Shown here: positions 6,267 through 16,332 of the stretch, piece after piece
How the letters are laid out: each line of letters begins with the position of its first letter
Position numbering within the stretch: position 1 is the stretch's first letter
Assembly (NCBI GenBank): GCA_016124255.1
Contig: WGOB01000014.1
Coordinates: 1-64,000 of the forward strand
DNA from: Alphaproteobacteria bacterium
GTDB taxonomy: Bacteria; Pseudomonadota; Alphaproteobacteria; Caulobacterales; Aquidulcibacteraceae
Direction of reading: 5' to 3'
DNA length: 64,000 bases
Notes under the pieces: model-generated
Seen by the model: the letters and a program-made list of their open reading frames with translations, nothing else
The model's database searches: none
What the model was told of the DNA's origin: nothing
Position numbers and translations under genes: made by a program

Positions 6267-8000
6267 ATGTGCGGCATAGCGGGGGTGATGGCGAAGGCGC
6301 CGGGCGCGGGGTTCGCGCCGCCGCTCGACGCGCTGATGGAGGCGCTCGCACATCGCGGCCCAGACGGGCGCGGCAGCTTCAAAGATCACGCGGTCGGGCT
6401 TGCGCATGTGCGGCTCTCGATCATCGATCTCGCCGGCGGCGCCCAACCGCTGCGGTCGATGCGCGGCAATTTGATCATCGCGAACGGCGAAATCTACAAT
6501 TATCCGGACATCCGCGCCGCGCTTGGCGAGGCCGCGTTCACGACCCACTCCGATTCCGAGGGCGCGCTGGCGCTCTATGAGAAATACGGCGAAGACTTCG
6601 CGTCGCGGCTACGCGGCATGTATGCGATCGCGATCTACGACCCAGCGGAGGAGATGCTGATCCTTCACCGCGATCCGTTCGGCATCAAGCCGCTCTACAT
6701 CGCCGAGACCGCGGAGCATTTCCTGTTCGCCAGCGAGGCGCAGTCATTCTTCCGCGCGGGCCTCATTCCGGCGGCGGTGCGCGCGGAGGGCGCGTTCGAG
6801 CTTCTGCAGCTGAAGTTCACCGCCGGTCGCGAGACGGTGTTCGCCGACATCGAGCGCGTGCTGCCGGGCGAGACGCTGTTCGTCAAGCGCGGGAGGATCG
6901 TCAAGCGCGCGCGCATCAATCCGTGGGTGGCGGGCGCAGCGCCCGCAAGCGGCGTTGCGGACGGCCTCGCGCGGCTCGATGCGGAGCTCGTCGAGAGCGT
7001 CAAGGCGCACACGCTGTCGGACGTGCCGTACGGCGTCTTTCTGTCCGGCGGCGTCGATTCCTGCAGCGTGATCGCGGCGATGATGCGGCTCAAGATCACC
7101 GACTTTCCCTGCTACACCGTGCGCTTTCCCAATTCCTCTTTGTACGACGAGACCGATACCGCACGCGCCGCGGCGCGCGCCGCCGGCGCTCGTCACATCG
7201 AGGTCGAGATCAGCGAAGCGGACTTCTGGGCCGTGATGCCGCGTGTGGCCGCGCACATGGACGATCCCGCGATGGATCCGGTGATGATCCCGTCCGCCAT
7301 CCTGGCGCGGCGTGCTGCAGAGGACGTGAAGGTGGTGCTGTGCGGCAATGGCGGCGACGAGGTGTTCGCCGGTTATCGCCGCTATGAGCGCGCGGCGCTG
7401 CCCGGGTTCCTGCGCAAGAAGGCGCTGCGCGCCAAGGGGCAGTTCGACGGTTCGGGGTTGCTGAACGACGCAGGCGACTGGCGGGCCAATTTCGCAGCGA
7501 GCGAAACAGAGGCCGCTGCGCACGCGAAAACGCTGCTGCAGAAGCTGCAGGCGACGGACTGCGCGGATTTCCTGCCGCACTATCTCCTCAGCACGCTCGA
7601 CCGCAGCCTCATGGCGCACGGCGTGGAAGGGCGCACGCCGCTGCTCGACATGAAGCTCTCGCCGTTCGGCTTCAACTTGCCCGACGGGCTGAAGCTCAAA
7701 CAACTCAAGGGAAAATGGCTGCTGCGCAAGTGGCTTGAGGGGGCTTTGCCGGCGGCGCGGCCGTTCGCCAAGAAGCGCGGCTTCTCCGTGCCGACCGAGG
7801 AATGGATCGCCAAGTGCGCCCCGGCGCTGGCCGATTTCGTTTGCGATCAGTCTGGCGTGCACGAGCGCTTCAACATCCCTGCGGTGCAGGCATTGTTCAC
7901 TGACGCGACCCATGCGCATGCGCATCTGCGCTGGCCGGTGCTGTTCTACGCGCTCTGGCACGAGGGCGTTGTGCGCGGCAATCGCGGGCTGACGCTCTAA
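6267..8000 (+). CDS. asnB: Asparagine synthase (glutamine-hydrolysing) family protein
   Basis: AsnB transfers amide nitrogen from glutamine to an acyl-adenylate, normally aspartate, using ATP. The 577-residue protein begins MCGIAG, so after Met removal Cys2 is the N-terminal nucleophile of the class II glutaminase domain (residues 1 to about 190; conserved RGPDG, NGEIYN and D-x-F-G-x-K motifs). The synthetase domain follows, with the ATP-pyrophosphatase loop SGGVDS at residue 260 and LCGNGGDEVFAGYRRY near 360. Length and motifs fit AsnB. Homologues with other amide acceptors exist, and there is no neighbouring pathway to decide this. It is convergent with hutG across a palindromic repeat. Confidence 0.88.
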   Translation: MCGIAGVMAKAPGAGFAPPLDALMEALAHRGPDGRGSFKDHAVGLAHVRLSIIDLAGGAQPLRSMRGNLIIANGEIYNYPDIRAALGEAAFTTHSDSEGALALYEKYGEDFASRLRGMYAIAIYDPAEEMLILHRDPFGIKPLYIAETAEHFLFASEAQSFFRAGLIPAAVRAEGAFELLQLKFTAGRETVFADIERVLPGETLFVKRGRIVKRARINPWVAGAAPASGVADGLARLDAELVESVKAHTLSDVPYGVFLSGGVDSCSVIAAMMRLKITDFPCYTVRFPNSSLYDETDTARAAARAAGARHIEVEISEADFWAVMPRVAAHMDDPAMDPVMIPSAILARRAAEDVKVVLCGNGGDEVFAGYRRYERAALPGFLRKKALRAKGQFDGSGLLNDAGDWRANFAASETEAAAHAKTLLQKLQATDCADFLPHYLLSTLDRSLMAHGVEGRTPLLDMKLSPFGFNLPDGLKLKQLKGKWLLRKWLEGALPAARPFAKKRGFSVPTEEWIAKCAPALADFVCDQSGVHERFNIPAVQALFTDATHAHAHLRWPVLFYALWHEGVVRGNRGLTL

Positions 8001-8005
8001 TTGAA

Positions 8006-8114
8006 CCGTCATTCCGGGGCTTGCGCAGCAAGAACCCGGAACCCTGGGGGCAAACGCACAGCGCGAAAATCTCCTGGGTTCCGGGTCTCCGCTGCGCTTC
8101 GCCCGGAATGACGG
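8006..8114. repeat. Long imperfect inverted repeat between convergent genes
   Basis: An inverted repeat with arms of about 45 bp: the left arm contains CCGTCATTCCGGGG and GAACCCGGAACCC, the right arm GGGTTCCGGGTCTC and CCCGGAATGACGG. The arms can fold into one large hairpin. The words match the REP-like intergenic palindromes common in alphaproteobacteria. Its place between the stops of asnB and hutG suits a bidirectional terminator. Confidence 0.75.
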
Positions 8115-8135
8115 AGGTTGTTTGTGGAATTGCGG

Positions 8136-9029
8136 TCAGCGCGCCTGGAAGCCGGCCAGCACTTCCGCGAACCAGCGCGCGGCAGTCAGCGCGGTGATGT
8201 CGGCGACATCGAGGCTTGGATCGAATTCTGCAAGGTCGACGCCGGCGACTTTCGAATGCGCGCCGATGATCCGGGCGGCGTCGAAGAAGTCCTGGGCGCT
8301 GACGCCCCCCGGACGGGCGCCGGGCGCGCCGGGCAGGTGTGCGCGATCGATCACGTCGATGTCGAAATCGACCATGATGAGGTCGCAGCGTCGGGCGAGG
8401 ATATCAAGCGCGTCGCCGATGACGAGCGCGATCCCGTGCTGGCGGATATCGCGTGCGGTGGCGACGTGGATGCCGGCGTCTTTCGCCTTACCGTGCGCGC
8501 GCGCGGTGTTGGCGTAGGGCGCAAGACCGATCTGGGCGATCTGCGCGCCAGGCAGACCGTCGTCTAGAAGCGCCTGGATCGGATTGCCGTTCGTCAGCCC
8601 GCAATCGGTATCCCGCAAATCGAAGTGCGCATCGAGGGTGAGAAGCCCGAGGCTTTTCAGGCTGGGATCAAGACCCGCTGCCACCGGGCGCGTGATCGCG
8701 TTGTTGCCGCCGATCACGGCGACGAGCCGTCCAGGCTTCGCCTCCGCCAGAACCGCTTCCTTGATCGGTGTGAACGCCGCCTCCGGCGTCATGACTTTGA
8801 GGTTGAGGTCTCCCCGATCGCGCACCCGGAGCGCGGAGAGATCGGTTTCGGACTCCAGGTCATAGACGCTCAAGCGCGGCAACGTCGCACGGAACACTTT
8901 CGGCGCCAGGTCGCATCGTCCAGGCGTCAGCGATTTCTCCGACAGCGGCGCGCCGATCAGCGCGACCGGCGCGGCTGCATCGTCGCAGATCAGATCGGCG
9001 AGCGAACGCCAGGACCGGCACTCGGACAT
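8136..9029 (-). CDS. hutG: Arginase-fold ureohydrolase, probable formimidoylglutamase
   Basis: Beside hutI, hutU and hutH, the expected role is hydrolysis of N-formimino-glutamate to glutamate and formamide, the last step of histidine breakdown. The ATG at 9029 (MSECRSWRSLADL) is preferred over the longer frame; length 297 residues. Manganese-site motifs of the arginase fold are present: DAHFDLR near the middle and DFDIDVID later. The first motif, usually GG-D/G-H, reads GGNNAIT, so the normal histidine ligand is replaced by asparagine. Either this subfamily tolerates that, or the enzyme uses one metal or another substrate. It starts 7 bp after a small membrane-protein gene and is divergent from the main hut run. 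Confidence 0.75.
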   Translation of the reverse strand: MSECRSWRSLADLICDDAAAPVALIGAPLSEKSLTPGRCDLAPKVFRATLPRLSVYDLESETDLSALRVRDRGDLNLKVMTPEAAFTPIKEAVLAEAKPGRLVAVIGGNNAITRPVAAGLDPSLKSLGLLTLDAHFDLRDTDCGLTNGNPIQALLDDGLPGAQIAQIGLAPYANTARAHGKAKDAGIHVATARDIRQHGIALVIGDALDILARRCDLIMVDFDIDVIDRAHLPGAPGARPGGVSAQDFFDAARIIGAHSKVAGVDLAEFDPSLDVADITALTAARWFAEVLAGFQAR

Positions 9030-9036
9030 TGGGCAC

Positions 9037-9273
9037 CTATTCGTTTGCGAGAACGTAGCGTAGCGCGCGACCAATCGCATAGGCACACCCAGCGAGAGTA
9101 AACGTGAGTATACCTAGCTCTCTGTAGTCAGCTGCCGGGTCGTCGAAGGTTGTTGTCAAGGCCAACAATACAACACCCGCTGCCGCGGCTGTTCCAGTCC
9201 AGTGTAACACACGACCCAATCTCGCGATCGCCGTCGGCGGCTGTTGAAGACGACTTGGCCAAAGCAGGCTCAC
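9037..9273 (-). CDS. Small two-pass membrane protein
   Basis: The 78-residue product has two hydrophobic helices (VLHWTGTAAAAGVVLLAL and LGILTFTLAGCAYAIGRALR) and ends RYVLANE. The motif IARLGRVLHWTG and the IGRALRYVL end recall small uncharacterised inner-membrane proteins of Caulobacterales. The start is GTG at 9273 with GGGGAG about 12 bases upstream. It lies directly before hutG on the same strand with a 7-bp gap, so the two are probably co-transcribed. No function can be assigned. Confidence 0.6.
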   Translation of the reverse strand: MSLLWPSRLQQPPTAIARLGRVLHWTGTAAAAGVVLLALTTTFDDPAADYRELGILTFTLAGCAYAIGRALRYVLANE

Positions 9274-9296
9274 CTTTGGGTCTCCCCTTTGGGTCT
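9273..9296. repeat. Direct repeat CCTTTGGGTCT, 13-bp period
   Basis: Two exact 11-bp copies start at 9273 and 9286, in the divergent region between the small membrane gene and hutI. The purine-rich complement supplies the ribosome site of the minus-strand gene. A regulatory role is possible but unsupported. Confidence 0.4.
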
Positions 9297-9348
9297 ACTA
9301 TGGCGTGGGTGTATAGAACCGGAATCGGCTGCATGGTAGGCGGAAGCG

Positions 9349-10599
9349 ATGTGGGATACGCTGTGGCTCGACGCGAACGTCGCAACGATGATCGCGGGCG
9401 GGGCGCCCTACGGCGCGATCCGCAATGGCGGGGTTGCGGTCAAGGAAGGCGCGATCGCATGGGTCGGTCCGCGCGAGGATCTTCAGGGTGATCCCGGAGC
9501 GCTTGCGGCGGAGGTCCGCTATGTCGACGGCCAGTGGATCACGCCGGGCTTGATCGATTGCCACACCCATCTCGTCTTCGCCGGCAATCGTGCGCGCGAG
9601 TTCGAGATGCGCCTGAACGGCGCCAGCTACGAAGAGATCGCGCGCGCGGGCGGCGGGATTCTCTCTACTGTGAAGGCCACGCGCGGCGCGTCGGTGGAGG
9701 CGCTGATCGACGCTTCTGCGCCGCGGCTCAAGGCGCTGATGCGCCAGGGCGTGACGACGGTGGAGATCAAGTCGGGCTATGGCCTCGATCTGGAGACGGA
9801 ACGGCGCATGCTGCGCGCCGCGCGTGCGCTGGAGAAAATCGCGCGGCTGGATGAGCTCGGCGAACACGGCGTGCGCATCCGCACGACATTCCTTGGTCTC
9901 CACGCAGTGCCGCCCGACTACAAGGAACGGCGTGGCGACTACGTGGCCCTCGTGTGCGATGAGATGCTGCCGGCGCTGGCGAGGGAGGGACTGGTCGATG
10001 CGGTGGACGCCTTCTGTGAAACGATCGGCTTCACGCCGGAGGAGACGGAACGTTTCTTCATCAAGGCGCAGGCGCTGGGGATTCCGATCAAGCTCCATGC
10101 GGAGCAATTGAGCGACCAGGGCGGCGGCGCGCTTGCGGCGCGGTTCAAGGCGCTCTCGGCGGATCATTTGGAGCATCTCTCGGACGCGGGCGTTGCGGCG
10201 ATGGCGGCCGTGGGAACGGTGGCGGTGCTGTTGCCGGGCGCGTTCTATGCGCTGCGCGAGGAAAAGCCGCCGCCAGTTGAGGCGTTGCGCGCCGCCGGCG
10301 TCGCCATCGCGCTGGCGACTGACTGCAATCCCGGCACGTCGCCGCTGGCGTCGCCGCTGATGGCGATGAACCTTGCCTGCACGCTCTTCCGGCTGACGCC
10401 TGAGGAGGCGCTCGCGGGCATGACGCGCAATGCCGCGCGTGCGCTTGGGCTTGAAGGTGAAATCGGCACGCTGGAGGCGGGCAAGGCAGCCGATCTCGCG
10501 TTCTGGCGGATCGACGAGCCGGCCGAGCTCGCCTATTGGATGGGCGCAGATTTGCTGGAAGACCGCGCCTTTGCAGGCCGCACGGCGTGGACGAGCTAG
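9349..10599 (+). CDS. hutI: Imidazolonepropionase
   Basis: HutI opens the ring of 4-imidazolone-5-propionate to give N-formimino-glutamate, the third step of histidine degradation, in the cytosol. The 416-residue length is typical. It is an amidohydrolase-fold enzyme: metal-binding H-x-H at residues 72 and 74 ([12 protein letters not shown]), substrate-loop motifs such as EIKSGYGLD and [11 protein letters not shown], further ligands in KLHAEQ and the late ATDCNPGTS. The ATG start has GGCGGAAG before it. It begins a plus-strand run with hutU 9 bp downstream, divergent from hutG. Confidence 0.95.
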   Translation: MWDTLWLDANVATMIAGGAPYGAIRNGGVAVKEGAIAWVGPREDLQGDPGALAAEVRYVDGQWITPGLIDCHTHLVFAGNRAREFEMRLNGASYEEIARAGGGILSTVKATRGASVEALIDASAPRLKALMRQGVTTVEIKSGYGLDLETERRMLRAARALEKIARLDELGEHGVRIRTTFLGLHAVPPDYKERRGDYVALVCDEMLPALAREGLVDAVDAFCETIGFTPEETERFFIKAQALGIPIKLHAEQLSDQGGGALAARFKALSADHLEHLSDAGVAAMAAVGTVAVLLPGAFYALREEKPPPVEALRAAGVAIALATDCNPGTSPLASPLMAMNLACTLFRLTPEEALAGMTRNAARALGLEGEIGTLEAGKAADLAFWRIDEPAELAYWMGADLLEDRAFAGRTAWTS

Positions 10600-10608
10600 G
10601 AGAGGGCC

Positions 10609-12275
<1,667 letters not shown>

Positions 12276-12279
<4 letters not shown>

Positions 12280-13787
12280 TGGCGTACTCGCTCGACGCGT
12301 TGCGCGGGTTTTGGCGCGGCGAGGCGACGGTTGCGCTGGCCCAAACCGATTGGGAGCGGATCGATGCATCGGCGCGGGTGGTGCAGGACGCTCTGGCGCG
12401 GGGCGAGCCGGTCTATGGCGTGAACACCGGATTCGGGCTGCTGGCGCAGACGCATATCGGCGACGATCAGCTCGTCGCGCTGCAGCGCAATCTGCTGCTC
12501 TCGCACGCGTGCGGCGTGGGCGAGGATCTGTCTGACGATATCGCGCGGCTCGTGCTGACGCTGAAGGTGATCTCGCTGACGCGCGGGCATTCTGGCGTGC
12601 GGCGCGTCGTTGTCGAGCGACTGCTTGCGCTTCTCGCCGCCGGTGCGCACCCGTGCATCCCGAGCCAGGGCAGCGTCGGCGCCAGCGGCGATCTCGCGCC
12701 GCTTGCGCATCTCGCCGCGGCCGCGTTCCTCGGCGTCGGGCGCATTCGTCTCAAGGGGGAGGCGATGGACGCGGCCGATGCGCTCGCGCAGATCGATGCT
12801 GCACCGTTTGAGCTTGGGCCGAAGGAAGGGCTCGCGCTGATCAACGGCACGCAGGTCTCGACCGCCATTGCGCTCGACGCGCTCTTTCGGGCGGAGGCTG
12901 CGTTCGCGGCGGCGTTGGTCGCCGGCGCGATGAGCGTCGATGCGATGAAAGGGTCGGACGCGCCGTTCGATCCGCGCATTCAGACTGCGCGCGGGCAAAA
13001 GGGCCAGATCGAAGTCGCCGATGTGCTCCGTATACTGATGAAAGGTAGTGATATCCGCCATTCACATGTCGCCTGCGACCGGGTGCAGGACCCCTATTCG
13101 TTGCGCTGCCAGCCGCAAGTGATGGGCGCGTGCCTCGACGTCTTGCGCAGCGCCGCCCAGACGCTGCAGATCGAAGCCAGTGCGGCGACGGACAACCCGC
13201 TCGTGTTCACGGACGATGGCGCGATCCTATCCGGCGGCAATTTTCACGCCGAGCCGGCAGCGTTCGCCGCCGACATGATCGCCATGGCGATGACCGAAGT
13301 CGCCTCGCTGAGCGAGCGGCGCCTGGCGCTGCTGGTCGATCCGAAGATGAGCGGGCTGCCGGCGTTTCTTGTTGGAGAGAGCGGGGTCAATTCAGGGTTT
13401 ATGATCGCACAGGTGACAGCCGCGGCGCTGGTGAGCGAGATGAAGACGCTCGCGCACCCGGCCAGCGTCGATTCCATCCCGACCTCCGCCAATCAGGAAG
13501 ACCACGTCTCTATGGCGACGTTCGCGGCGCGCAAGGCTCGCGAGGCCGCGCGCTGCGCGGCGAAGGTGATCGCGATCGAGCAGCTGGCGGCGGCGCAAGG
13601 GATCGACTTCCACGCGCCGCTGAAGACCTCGCAAAAGCTGGCCACGGCGCACGCGTGGGTGCGGGCGCGGGCGCACTTCTATGGCCGCGATCGCTATTTC
13701 GCGCCGGATATCGAAGCGGTGACGACGTTGGTGGAATCCGGCGCCGCTTGCGGCTTGCTGGCGCCGTGGCGCGTGTTCCCGGCATGA
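12276..13787 (+). CDS. hutH: Histidine ammonia-lyase
   Basis: HutH removes ammonia from histidine to give urocanate, the first step of the pathway. The ATG at 12276 overlaps the hutU stop (ATGA) and gives the family's usual length, 503 residues. The tripeptide that cyclises to the MIO electrophile is at residues 136-138 in [21 protein letters not shown] near residue 47 and [11 protein letters not shown] are also typical. The stop overlaps the next gene's start in another ATGA, extending the coupled unit to a threonine aldolase. No hutC repressor is seen nearby. Confidence 0.95.
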
Positions 13788-14803
13788 ATTTCAAGTCCGA
13801 CAACACCGCGTCGGCATCGCCGGAGATTTTGGCGGCGCTGTCGGAATGCAGCGCCGGCGCCACGGCGTCCTACGGCGAGGACGAGTGGACCGCGACGGTG
13901 AAGGCGCGCTTCGCCGCGCTGTTCGAAGCCGATGTCGATGTATACGTTGTCGCCACGGGCACGGCGGCGAATGCGCTGTCTCTCGCGGCGATGACGCCGC
14001 CCTGGGGCTCGATTCTGTGTCATCGCGAGGCGCATATCGAGACCGACGAGGCGGGTGCGCCGGAATTCTACACCGGCGGCGCCAAGCTCGTGCTGATCGA
14101 CGGGGCCGACGCAAAGATCAGCCCGGAGGGATTGGAGGAGGCGCTGACGCGCAACCGGCGGGGCGTCCATTCCGTGCATCCAGGCGTGGTCTCGATCTCG
14201 AACGCCACCGAGCGCGGCGCGGTCTATGCGCCGGGTGAGATCGCGGCGCTGGCGTCGATCGCGCATCGCGAAGGAATCGGGCTGCACATGGACGGCGCGC
14301 GTTTCGCCAATGCGCTCGCGCATCTCGGCTGCACGCCGCGCGCGCTTGCGAACGGCGCCGGCGTGGATGTGCTCTCCTTTGGCGCGACCAAGAACGGCGC
14401 GCTCGCGGCGGAAGCGGTGATCGTGTTTGATGTGGGCCGCGCGCGCGACATCGCGGCGCGGCGAAAACGCGCGGGTCATCTCCTTTCAAAGCACCGGTAT
14501 CTCGCCGCGCAGATGCTGGCTTATCTCGACGGCGATCTCTGGCTGCGCAACGCGCGGCGCGCCAATGCTTTGGCGGCGCGGATCGCGGATGCGGCGGGGG
14601 ACTGGCTCTCCGCGCCCGTGCAATCGAACCATGTGTTCGTCAAGCCCGGCGCCGCGGTTCTCGCCGCGCTGCGCGATGCGGGCGTGGAATCCTACGAATG
14701 GGGCGCGCCGGGATCGGGCGAGGCGCGGCTCGTGGTCTCCTGGAACCAGCCGGAAGAGGATGTCACGCGCCTATGCGCGGCGCTCACGCGGTTGCGCGCT
14801 TGA
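13784..14803 (+). CDS. Low-specificity L-threonine aldolase family (PLP-dependent)
   Basis: Enzymes of this beta-eliminating lyase family cleave beta-hydroxy amino acids, for example threonine to glycine and acetaldehyde. The 339-residue protein starts at an ATG overlapping the hutH stop. Family marks include [14 protein letters not shown] at the start, EDEWTATVKARFAALF, VATGTAANALSLAAM, HMDGARFANALAHLG and the PLP lysine K203 in FGATKNGALAAEA. Threonine aldolase is not part of histidine degradation, so its place at the end of the coupled hut run is unusual. Its 3' end overlaps the convergent gene by 20 bp. Confidence 0.88.
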   Translation: MNFKSDNTASASPEILAALSECSAGATASYGEDEWTATVKARFAALFEADVDVYVVATGTAANALSLAAMTPPWGSILCHREAHIETDEAGAPEFYTGGAKLVLIDGADAKISPEGLEEALTRNRRGVHSVHPGVVSISNATERGAVYAPGEIAALASIAHREGIGLHMDGARFANALAHLGCTPRALANGAGVDVLSFGATKNGALAAEAVIVFDVGRARDIAARRKRAGHLLSKHRYLAAQMLAYLDGDLWLRNARRANALAARIADAAGDWLSAPVQSNHVFVKPGAAVLAALRDAGVESYEWGAPGSGEARLVVSWNQPEEDVTRLCAALTRLRA

Positions 14804-15224
14804 CGGCGCCGTCGACGTGGCGCGCGAACTCGGACCAGTAGAGATCCTTATGCTGATCCCACACGTTGCGGATGGTGGGCGAACAGATGTGCTCCACCAT
14901 CGCGCGCTCCAGGCCCTTCCAATAGGCGCGCGGGATCGCGCCGCGTTTGTACTGAAAATAGAGCCCCTCGTAGTGATCGAGCAGCATGCCGACGAACAGA
15001 CGTTCGCCATCGCCCCAGCGCTCCTTGATCACGTTCGGCGCAAGCTCGGGCTTGTTCAGCGCCGCCTGCCATACCGAGCGCTCGGCCTGGATGATCGCCA
15101 GATTGGTCTGCAGCTGTGAATTGCGCAGGATCGTCGACAGATTGGCGAGACCGAGCAGGACGGCGCAGAGCGTGGCCAATCCCGTGGCGACTGGAATCCA
15201 GTCGCGCAGCGCAGCGACATCCAT
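14784..15224 (-). CDS. Membrane-anchored hypothetical protein
   Basis: The 146-residue product has one N-terminal membrane helix (about residues 10-30, WIPVATGLATLCAVLLGLAN). A soluble helical domain with many aromatic and charged residues follows (LFVGMLLDHYEGLYFQYKRG, YWKGLERAMVEHI). It resembles small single-pass proteins of unknown function found in alphaproteobacteria. It is convergent with, and overlaps, the aldolase gene by 20 bp. The acyl-CoA dehydrogenase genes lie downstream on the same strand after 12 bp upstream of its start. Confidence 0.6.
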   Translation of the reverse strand: MDVAALRDWIPVATGLATLCAVLLGLANLSTILRNSQLQTNLAIIQAERSVWQAALNKPELAPNVIKERWGDGERLFVGMLLDHYEGLYFQYKRGAIPRAYWKGLERAMVEHICSPTIRNVWDQHKDLYWSEFARHVDGAVKRATA

Positions 15225-15236
15225 CGTTGTGCGTCC

Positions 15237-16319
15237 CTAGAAATTGTTCAACGCGGCGTAACGATCGCGGTGATAACTCGCGGATCCATAAAGCGCCTCC
15301 GCCACGCGGGCGCGCTTTAAATATAGTCCAGGATCGGCGGCGTCGGTCATGCCGATGCCGCCGTGCATCTGCACCATTTCGTTGGACACGAGATGCAGGG
15401 TTTCTCCGGCGCGCGCTTTGGCGAGGCTGGCGTGTTCGGCGACGTCGTTGCGATTCTCATCGAGCGCCGCGAGTGCCGCCAGCACGCACGAGCGCGTCAG
15501 CTCCAGCTCCACGAACATCTTCGCAGCGCGGTGCTGCAGGGCCTGGAACGAGCCGATCAATTGACCGAACTGCGTGCGCGTCTTCAGGTATTCGCTCGTC
15601 GTTTCGAACGCCTGCGTCGCCTGCCCGAGCATTTCCGCCGCGAGGCCTATGCGCGCGCGGTCGAGCACCTGGTCGACGAGTTCGGGGCCGCCCAGCGGTT
15701 CGGCCTTCGCGCCGTTGAAGGCGATGTCGGCGGCGCCGCGGCTGTCGAGCGTCTTGAGCGGGGTGATGGTCACGCCGTCCGCTCTTGCGGGCACGAGGAA
15801 GAGCGTCACCGCGCCGCCGTCGCGTGCGGCGACGATCAGGAGATCGGCGACGTGCCCGTCGGCGACGTATTTCTTTTCGCCAGTGAGCGCGCGCCCCTTT
15901 GCATCGAGCTTGATCTTCTCCGGCGCGTGATGGGCGCTTTCATCGATCGCCAGCGCGACGACGGCTTCGCCGGCGGCGATTTTCGGCAGCCATTCGGCCT
16001 TCTGGGCCGCCGTGCCCCCAAGGATCAGAGCGCTCGCGCCGACTAGGGCGGTAGAATGCAGCGGCGAGGGCGCGAGCGTGCGGCCGCACTCCTCGAGCAC
16101 CAGCCCCATGCCGACATAGCCGAGCGCGGCGCCGCCGTGTTCTTCCGGTATGAGGATGCCGGCCCAGCCGAGGTCCGACATTTCCTTCCAAAGCGCGCGG
16201 TCGAAGCCGTCGGGTTTGCTTTCGCGCACGGCGCGCAGGTGCGCGGTCGGCATTTTTTCCTGTACGAACGCGCGCGCGGCATCACGCAGCATGTCGTGTT
16301 CTTCAGTCAGAGTGAACAT
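15237..16319 (-). CDS. Acyl-CoA dehydrogenase family protein
   Basis: A flavoprotein that oxidises acyl-CoA thioesters, with electrons passing to ETF. The ATG at 16319 (MFTLTEEHDMLRDAARAFVQ) gives 360 residues, close to the family norm. The N-terminal helical domain, a middle beta domain (VALAIDESAHHA, TGEKKYVADGHVADLLIVAA) and a C-terminal helical domain with RTQFGQLIGSFQALQHRAAKM and MHGGIGMTDAADPGLYLKRA are all present. The middle domain is shorter and more divergent than in fatty-acid enzymes, as in FadE-type partners of steroid/side-chain degradation. It follows the second dehydrogenase (16333-17550) by 13 bp, and the two may form a heteromer. Confidence 0.88.
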   Translation of the reverse strand: MFTLTEEHDMLRDAARAFVQEKMPTAHLRAVRESKPDGFDRALWKEMSDLGWAGILIPEEHGGAALGYVGMGLVLEECGRTLAPSPLHSTALVGASALILGGTAAQKAEWLPKIAAGEAVVALAIDESAHHAPEKIKLDAKGRALTGEKKYVADGHVADLLIVAARDGGAVTLFLVPARADGVTITPLKTLDSRGAADIAFNGAKAEPLGGPELVDQVLDRARIGLAAEMLGQATQAFETTSEYLKTRTQFGQLIGSFQALQHRAAKMFVELELTRSCVLAALAALDENRNDVAEHASLAKARAGETLHLVSNEMVQMHGGIGMTDAADPGLYLKRARVAEALYGSASYHRDRYAALNNF

Positions 16320-16332
16320 GGGGACGGTCCGT

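Noticed and set aside
5216-6382. 388-residue minus-strand ORF ending NRTPDIQLGKNALARFN
   Set aside because: The C-terminal phrase is the well-known spurious translation of the complement of a tRNA 3' end; the rest is antisense to the enoyl-CoA hydratase.
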